Below are positions 58,752 through 64,000 of a stretch of 64,000 nucleotides of DNA, piece after piece (position 1 is the stretch's first letter; every line of letters starts with the position of its first letter). The position numbers and the translations under genes are program-made. The notes below the pieces were generated by a model that saw only the letters and a program-made list of their open reading frames with translations, had not been told where the DNA came from and searched no databases. This DNA is from Bradyrhizobium sp. WD16 (GTDB lineage: Bacteria; Pseudomonadota; Alphaproteobacteria; Rhizobiales; Xanthobacteraceae). The stretch spans positions 1,922,001 to 1,986,000 of the forward strand of contig NZ_CP028908.1 in assembly GCF_024181725.1 (NCBI RefSeq), written 5' to 3'.

Positions 58752-60196
58752 CGGCGGCGGGTCTCCTGAGGTGGTTTCACGATCATGCGGTCGGCTTCGC
58801 CGAGATCCCAGAACAGGCCCGCCATGATGCGCAGCCCTTCCTCGGCGACCGGACCGAGCAGATGCTCATCCGGTGCGTGCTGCGAACAGGCCGGATAGGA
58901 ATGCGGCACCCAGATCGTCGGCAATCCCAGCACTTCGGCGAAGACGTCGTTGGGAATAGAGCCGCCGAGATTGGGCAGCAAGGCCGGCTTCTTGCCGCTG
59001 GTCTTCGCCAGCGAGGCGAGAGCCCAGCCGACCCATGGATCGGTGGGGTCGAGCCGCGTCGCAGCGAATACCTCGTTGCGGCTCGCCGAAACCTCGACCT
59101 GCGCGAAGTCGTTGCGGGCGAAGTGAGCGCGGATCGCTTCGAGCGCGGCCACTGGATCGGTGCCGACGACGAAGCGCAGCTGCAGCGTCGCCTTGGCACT
59201 TGGCGGCACGGCATTGACCGGCGCCGAGGGATTGCCGGTCTCGAAGGCGAGCACTTCGAGCGTATTCCAGCCGAACACCCGTTCCTCCGGGGTCAGGCCG
59301 GGCTCGCCCCAGTCGCGATCGATCTGCGGATCGTTCGGCCCGCCGCCGACCTTGACGTCGGCAAGCGCCTGCTTCACCGCGGTCGGAATCTCTTTCGGCC
59401 GCAGGGCGTCCAGCAGGATGCACCCGCGGCGATCGACCAGCGAAGCGATGGCATTGGCGAGGATCGTGCCCGGATTGGCAAGCAGGCCGCCCCAGTTCCC
59501 CGAATGATGTGCGCCTACGCGCAGCGCGACGCTGAGGTCGATGTTGAGCGCGCCGCGCGAGCCGAGAAAGATCGTCGGCCGCTCGGCGCTGAGCCGCGGC
59601 CCATCGGACGCGATCAGCACATCGGCGGCGAGAGCCTCGCGATGGATTTCCGCGATTTTGCGCAGGCCCGGCGAGCCCGCCTCCTCACCCATTTCGATCA
59701 GGATCTTCGCATTGAAGCCGAGCGAGCCGCCGCGCTCGGCCATGACCTGCGCCAGGGCGGCGATGTTGATCGAGTGCTGGCCCTTGTTGTCGGCGGTGCC
59801 GCGCCCGTACCAGCGCTCGCCGTCGACGGTGATGGTCCAGGGTGAAAGGCCGTCGCGCCATTGGCCCTCGTGGCCACGCACCACGTCGCCGTGGCCGTAG
59901 ATCAGCGCCGTCGGCAGATTGTCGCCCTCGCGCCGTTCGGCGATCAGGAAGGGGCCGCGCCCGGCCACCGGGTTGTCGACGATGCTGGAGGCAAAGCCGA
60001 GAGCCGCCAGTGTCGGTACCATTTCGTCGGTGAGGTAGCCGCGCAATTCGCGGTCGCGTTCAGTGATCTGGCTTTCAGTTCGCAGGGCAACGCGGCGATC
60101 GAGGTCCTTGAGGAAGGCGCCGGAGGCGAAGTGCGCGGCAGCGCGGGCGATGGCGCCATCGCGCGAGGGCGGGTGGGGGGGGCGGACGCTCGTCAT
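58748..60196 (-). CDS. M20-family metallopeptidase, dipeptidase-like
   Basis: 482 residues. Active-site motifs are IYGHGDVVRGHEGQW, YGRGTADNKGQHSIN and LIEMGEEAGSPGL. The length and insert fit the M20 dipeptidase group more than ArgE. It is a different branch from the 57600-58751 enzyme, so two specificities are encoded side by side. Its start overlaps the dppF stop by 4 bp, so import and hydrolysis are translationally coupled. Confidence 0.9.
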   Translation of the reverse strand: MTSVRPPHPPSRDGAIARAAAHFASGAFLKDLDRRVALRTESQITERDRELRGYLTDEMVPTLAALGFASSIVDNPVAGRGPFLIAERREGDNLPTALIYGHGDVVRGHEGQWRDGLSPWTITVDGERWYGRGTADNKGQHSINIAALAQVMAERGGSLGFNAKILIEMGEEAGSPGLRKIAEIHREALAADVLIASDGPRLSAERPTIFLGSRGALNIDLSVALRVGAHHSGNWGGLLANPGTILANAIASLVDRRGCILLDALRPKEIPTAVKQALADVKVGGGPNDPQIDRDWGEPGLTPEERVFGWNTLEVLAFETGNPSAPVNAVPPSAKATLQLRFVVGTDPVAALEAIRAHFARNDFAQVEVSASRNEVFAATRLDPTDPWVGWALASLAKTSGKKPALLPNLGGSIPNDVFAEVLGLPTIWVPHSYPACSQHAPDEHLLGPVAEEGLRIMAGLFWDLGEADRMIVKPPQETRRR

Positions 60197-61170
60197 GGGG
60201 ACACTCGGCTTTGGTTCATGTGATCGAGGTGACAGGCGGAAAAGCCGTCGGCGAGCGGCGCGGCAGCGGGCGCCTCATTGCGGCAACGGTCCATGGCGCG
60301 CGGGCAGCGCGGATGAAAGGTGCAGCCCCGCGGTGGGGCGATCGGATTGGGGAATGCGCCGGTGATCGACATTTCGGGCATGCCGAGGGAGGGATCGGGG
60401 GTAAGCACGCAATCGAGCAGCGCCGTCGTGTAGGGATGGCTCGGCGCCGCGAACAGGCCGGACCGGCTGCGTTCCTCGACGATACGGCCGAGATACATCA
60501 CGGCGACGCGATCGGCGAGATGCTCGACCACAGCCAGATTATGGCTGATGAAGAAATAGGTCAGGCGGAATTCGCGCTTCAATTCGATCAGCAGATTGAG
60601 GATCTGCGCTTGCACCGAGACGTCCAGCGCCGAGGTCGGTTCGTCGCAGATCAGCACGTCCGGGCGCATGATGAGGGCGCGGGCGATCGCCACGCGCTGG
60701 CGCTGGCCACCGGAGAGCTGGTTCGGATAGGCATCGATGACGCGACGCGGCAGGCCGACCGCATCCAGCATCTCGGCGACCTTCGCCTGCCGGTCTTTCG
60801 TCGTGCCGATCCGGTGGGCGAGCAGCGGCAGCGCGATCAGCTCGGCCACCGATTTGCGCGGATTGAGCGAGGAATAGGGATCCTGGAACACCGGCTGGAT
60901 GCGCTGCGCCACTTCGCGCCGGTCGGTCATGGCGATCGGCACGCCATCGATCAGGATCTCGCCGGCGCTCGGCGGGGTGAGGCCGAGCAGCATCTTGGCG
61001 ATGGTCGATTTGCCCGATCCGCTTTCGCCGACAAGAGCGTGGATCTCGCCGCGTGCGACGCTCAAGGACACGCGGTCGACGGCCGTCAGTGTCGCGTTCT
61101 TGCGGAATAGGCCCTGGGAGGCCGAGAAGGTCCGCGTGACGTTGCGCAGTTCGAGAACCGGGACGCTCAT
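60193..61170 (-). CDS. dppF: Dipeptide/oligopeptide ABC transporter ATPase DppF
   Basis: 325 residues. Walker [14 protein letters not shown], signature [15 protein letters not shown], Walker [12 protein letters not shown] and switch histidine [13 protein letters not shown] are all intact. The C-terminal cysteine cluster [14 protein letters not shown] is the oligopeptide-ATPase iron-sulfur/metal motif. It overlaps dppD by 4 bp. Confidence 0.93.
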   Translation of the reverse strand: MSVPVLELRNVTRTFSASQGLFRKNATLTAVDRVSLSVARGEIHALVGESGSGKSTIAKMLLGLTPPSAGEILIDGVPIAMTDRREVAQRIQPVFQDPYSSLNPRKSVAELIALPLLAHRIGTTKDRQAKVAEMLDAVGLPRRVIDAYPNQLSGGQRQRVAIARALIMRPDVLICDEPTSALDVSVQAQILNLLIELKREFRLTYFFISHNLAVVEHLADRVAVMYLGRIVEERSRSGLFAAPSHPYTTALLDCVLTPDPSLGMPEMSITGAFPNPIAPPRGCTFHPRCPRAMDRCRNEAPAAAPLADGFSACHLDHMNQSRVSP

Positions 61171-62147
61171 GCGGCCCTTCCGGCGGTAGCATCGCGAACG
61201 CAGGCCATGCGGTGATCGCCGCCGAGCCGGCGTTCCGGGATTTCGCCGGCACAGGACGGGCTCGCCAGTTCGCAGCGGTTGCGGAAGGCGCAGCCGGCGA
61301 CGTCGCCGATCAAGCTCGGCACCTGGCCGGGGATGGTGCCGAGCGGTTCGCCGGGGCGCGTCCGGCCGGGCACCGGGATGGCGCGCAACAGGCCGCGCGT
61401 ATAAGGGTGGCTGGGCGAGCCGAACACGGCGTCCACCGGCCCGGTCTCCACCAGTCGCCCCGCATACATTACCGCCACCTTGGTCGCGATCCGGGCCACG
61501 ACGCCGAGATCGTGAGTGACGAGGATCAGCGCCATGCCGAACTCCTGCTGGAGGTCACGCAACAGGCGCAGGATCTGCGCCTGGATTGTCACGTCGAGGG
61601 CGGTGGTCGGCTCGTCGGCGATCATCAGGTCCGGCTCGCACATCAGGCCCATGGCGATCATCACGCGCTGACGCAGGCCGCCGGAGAGCTGGTGCGGATA
61701 CTGGCTGAGGCGCGACGCCGCGGCGGTGACGCCGACCCGCTCCAGCAGGTGGATGGCGCGCTCCCGCGCCTGCTGCCGGCTGATGGCGTGGTGACGGCGC
61801 AGCGCCTCGGTGAGCTGATCGCCGATGGTGTAAGCGGGGTTCAGCGACGTCATCGGCTCCTGGAAGATCATCGCCATGCGGTTGCCGCGCAGATCCTCCT
61901 TCTGCCGCTGCGGCGCGGCGAGCAGGTCGATGCCGTCGAAGCGCAGCGCGGTGGCTCGCCGCACCGCGCTGGACGGCAGGAGGTCCATCAGGGCCAGCGA
62001 GGTGAGCGACTTGCCGGAACCGCTCTCGCCGACGATGGCGAGGGTCTCGCCGCGCTCCAGTGCGAAGGAAATGCCGCCGACGGCGTGCAGCACGCCGGCC
62101 TCGGTCGGAATGTCGACGGTGAGATGGTCGACCTCGAGCAGGGCCAT
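61167..62147 (-). CDS. dppD: Dipeptide/oligopeptide ABC transporter ATPase DppD
   Basis: 326 residues. Walker [16 protein letters not shown], signature [16 protein letters not shown], Walker [14 protein letters not shown]-loop [10 protein letters not shown]. The C-terminal cluster is [14 protein letters not shown]. It forms a heterodimer with DppF. It lies 6 bp after dppC. Confidence 0.93.
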   Translation of the reverse strand: MALLEVDHLTVDIPTEAGVLHAVGGISFALERGETLAIVGESGSGKSLTSLALMDLLPSSAVRRATALRFDGIDLLAAPQRQKEDLRGNRMAMIFQEPMTSLNPAYTIGDQLTEALRRHHAISRQQARERAIHLLERVGVTAAASRLSQYPHQLSGGLRQRVMIAMGLMCEPDLMIADEPTTALDVTIQAQILRLLRDLQQEFGMALILVTHDLGVVARIATKVAVMYAGRLVETGPVDAVFGSPSHPYTRGLLRAIPVPGRTRPGEPLGTIPGQVPSLIGDVAGCAFRNRCELASPSCAGEIPERRLGGDHRMACVRDATAGRAA

Positions 62148-62153
62148 CGTTTG

Positions 62154-63062
62154 TCAGCTCCTGTTCTCGGGCGCGGTGACGTCGCGCAAACCGTCGCCGA
62201 GCAGGTTGATGGCCAGCACCAGCAGCGCCAGCGCCACACCGGGGATCGCGATCACCCACGGGCTGAAGAACATGAATTGCTTGCCTTCCGAGATCATCAG
62301 CCCCCACGAAGGCAGGGGCGGCTGGACTCCGAGGCCGAGAAAGGACAACGCCGCCTCGAGCAGGATGGCATGGGCCATCTCCAGCGTAGCGACGACGATC
62401 AGCGCATTCTGCACGTTCGGCAGAACTTCGGAGAAGACGATACGCTGCGTCGAGCAGCCGATGGCGCGCGCTGCGGCGACATAGTCGGCATGGACGACCT
62501 GCAGCGTCGCCGATCTCGCCACCACCGCGAAGCGGTCCCACAGCAGCAGGCCGAGAACGATGATCACCGTGCCCAGCGAGCTGCCCACCAGCGCCGCGGT
62601 GGCAAGCGCCACCAGCACGACGGGAAGGGCGAGGCGGACATTGATGATATAGCTGATCATCATGTCGACGCGGCCGCCGAAGAAGCCGGCGGCGACGCCG
62701 AGCGCGGTGCCGATGACGCCGGAGACCATTACGGTGGCGATACCGATCAGAAGCGAGATCCGCGCCCCGTAGAGCAGCCGGCTGAAATAGTCGCGACCGA
62801 GCTTGTCGGTGCCGAGCCAATGGTCCCAATTGCCCTTGGCCTGCCAGATCGGCGGGATCAGGCGCTTGGCGAGATCCTGGGCGTACGGATCATGGCTGGT
62901 GAACAGCGGTGCGGCGAGGGCGAGCACCAGGATCGCGGCGAGCACCACCGCTCCAGCCATGAAGCCGGGATGACGCGCCGCGCGCCTGCCGAAACGTGCG
63001 AGCGGCGAGCGACGCAGCGGCGCCGCATCGAGCGCGGTGATGGAAGGGGCCGATGCGGTCAT
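62154..63062 (-). CDS. dppC: Dipeptide/oligopeptide ABC transporter permease DppC
   Basis: 302 residues, six helices. The N-terminal OppC-type helix HPGFMAGAVVLAAILVLALAAPLF and HWLGTDKLGRDYFSRLLYGARISL are diagnostic. The coupling loop is VVHADYVAAARAIGCSTQRIVFSEVLPN. It overlaps dppB by 4 bp (ATGA). Confidence 0.93.
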   Translation of the reverse strand: MTASAPSITALDAAPLRRSPLARFGRRAARHPGFMAGAVVLAAILVLALAAPLFTSHDPYAQDLAKRLIPPIWQAKGNWDHWLGTDKLGRDYFSRLLYGARISLLIGIATVMVSGVIGTALGVAAGFFGGRVDMMISYIINVRLALPVVLVALATAALVGSSLGTVIIVLGLLLWDRFAVVARSATLQVVHADYVAAARAIGCSTQRIVFSEVLPNVQNALIVVATLEMAHAILLEAALSFLGLGVQPPLPSWGLMISEGKQFMFFSPWVIAIPGVALALLVLAINLLGDGLRDVTAPENRS

Positions 63063-63976
63063 GCGACGCGGATCCTCGGGTCCAGCCAGGCATTGAGAAG
63101 ATCGGCAAGCAAGGTCAGGCCGATATAGATTCCGGCGAGCAACAGCACGATGGCCTGGACCACCGGGAAATCCTTGCGGCCGATCGCTTCCCAGGCGAGA
63201 TGTCCGAGCCCGTGCATCGAGAAGACGGCCTCGACCACGATCGAGCCGCCGAGCATGAAACCGAACTGCACCGCCGCCAGCGCGACCACGGGCACCACCG
63301 CATTGCGAAGCGCGTGCTTGAACAGCACCGACGGCCAGCGCAGACCCTTGGCGCGGGCGGTGCGGATGTAGTCCGAGGCGAGCACGTCGAGCATGCCGTT
63401 GCGGGTCAGGCGCATCACCGCTGGCACGGCGTACCAGCCGAGCGCGATCGACGGCAGCACGTAATGCGCCCAGCTCGAGCTGCCGGAGACCGGCAGCCAG
63501 CGCAGGTTCACCGCGAACACGATGATCAGGCTCAGTCCGAGCCAGAAGGTCGGAATGGCCTGGCCGAGCACGCAGAAGACGAGGGCCGCGCGATCGATCC
63601 AGCCGCCGCGATGGACCGCGGCGACGACGCCGAGCGGAATTGCGATCAGGAGCGCGACCGTAAGCGAGATCGCGCCGAGAATGAGCGTTACCGGCATGCG
63701 TTGGACGACGAGCGAGGCCACGCTATCGCGAAAATAGAATGAGCGGCCGAAATCGAAGTGCAGCGCACCGACGAGCCAGTCGAGAAACTGGGTCGGAAGC
63801 GGCTTGTCGAGCCCGTACTGGACGCGGATCTGCGCGACCTGCCCGGGCGAGGCCTCGGGGCCCGCGATCGCCATGGCGAGGTCACCGGAGAGATGAAGCA
63901 GCAGGAAAGCGACGGCCGAGACGGTCAGCGCCACCGATAGCGCCACCACCAGCCGACGCAGGAGGAATACGAGCAT
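63059..63976 (-). CDS. dppB: Dipeptide/oligopeptide ABC transporter permease DppB
   Basis: 305 residues. MLVFLLRRLVVALSVALTVSAVAFLLLHLS is the DppB start, and the coupling loop is DVLASDYIRTARAKGLRWPSVLFKHALRN. It is the most upstream gene of the operon visible; the expected periplasmic peptide-binding protein gene would lie beyond the right edge (the 24 bases left have no stop codon in frame). Confidence 0.93.
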   Translation of the reverse strand: MLVFLLRRLVVALSVALTVSAVAFLLLHLSGDLAMAIAGPEASPGQVAQIRVQYGLDKPLPTQFLDWLVGALHFDFGRSFYFRDSVASLVVQRMPVTLILGAISLTVALLIAIPLGVVAAVHRGGWIDRAALVFCVLGQAIPTFWLGLSLIIVFAVNLRWLPVSGSSSWAHYVLPSIALGWYAVPAVMRLTRNGMLDVLASDYIRTARAKGLRWPSVLFKHALRNAVVPVVALAAVQFGFMLGGSIVVEAVFSMHGLGHLAWEAIGRKDFPVVQAIVLLLAGIYIGLTLLADLLNAWLDPRIRVA

Positions 63977-64000
63977 GACGGCCTCTTGGGTCCCGGGACG

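Noticed and set aside
61212-63128. A 638-residue plus-strand open frame opposite the dpp genes
   Set aside because: Composition (Gln, His, Arg, Asp-rich) is that of an antisense shadow in GC-rich DNA, and the opposite strand carries four well-recognised transporter genes.

Overview
The window is 64 kb of GC-rich chromosomal DNA from an alphaproteobacterium, most likely of the Bradyrhizobium/Rhodopseudomonas group (Nitrobacteraceae). The evidence is the gene order maf-ppsR-hemE-hemJ-rho-mnmE-mnmG-rsmG-parA-parB-holA-lptE-leuS, the tandem glnK-amtB / glnK-amtB pairs, and intergenic palindromes of a type I associate with this family. This assignment is inference from gene order and protein style; no search was run. 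There is no prophage, CRISPR array or rRNA operon, and one tRNA gene.

Left part (1-20 kb): the replication and partition neighbourhood. The ppsR-hemE gap (1501-1868) has the features of an alphaproteobacterial oriC: TGTGGA (DnaA-like) words, a cluster of GANTC methylation sites and an AT-rich tract. Three parS sites lie between mnmE and mnmG, followed by rsmG, parA and parB. A complete group II intron (4993-6838) sits directly behind the T-tract of the rho gene terminator. holA, lptE and leuS follow on the minus strand.

Middle part (20-41 kb): mostly core genes. These are a diguanylate cyclase, a YggS-type PLP protein, an L,D-transpeptidase-like protein, an OmpR-type response regulator, a cyclic-nucleotide-binding protein, xthA, a LolA family protein, ftsK, an aminotransferase, two tandem DUF1835-type paralogues, two ammonium transporter/PII modules, tesB, a UbiH-type monooxygenase, a Trm112-like protein, a LON-domain protein and a thioredoxin-TPR protein.

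Right part (41-64 kb): accessory and catabolic. After tRNA-Gly, a 199-bp near-identical direct repeat (the 3' end of a small membrane-protein gene) flanks about 7.7 kb carrying an IS3 transposase remnant, a GntR regulator, a DapA-family lyase and a complete branched-chain-type (Liv) ABC importer. Next come a LysR/MFS divergent pair, an Lrp regulator with alr-dadA (alanine racemase, D-amino acid dehydrogenase), an Lrp regulator divergent from acdS (ACC deaminase), and an operon of a Dpp-type peptide importer with two M20 metallopeptidases. Together these read as nitrogen and carbon scavenging from amino acids, D-amino acids, ACC and peptides.

The most striking unexplained structure is a family of 74-78 bp hairpins bounded by CTAG, found at five loci. 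Stem sequences differ between four types (A-D), but every unit has CTAGTGT ends and a similar length. Types A and B form an inverted doublet with a constant 13-nt spacer, so the doublet looks like a REPIN or small MITE. The direct repeat supplies an in-window comparison of occupied and empty sites: one copy carries the A/B doublet at a CTAG, and the other has a single uninterrupted CTAG at the same base. At two loci the boundary CTAG supplies the TAG stop codon of the neighbouring gene.
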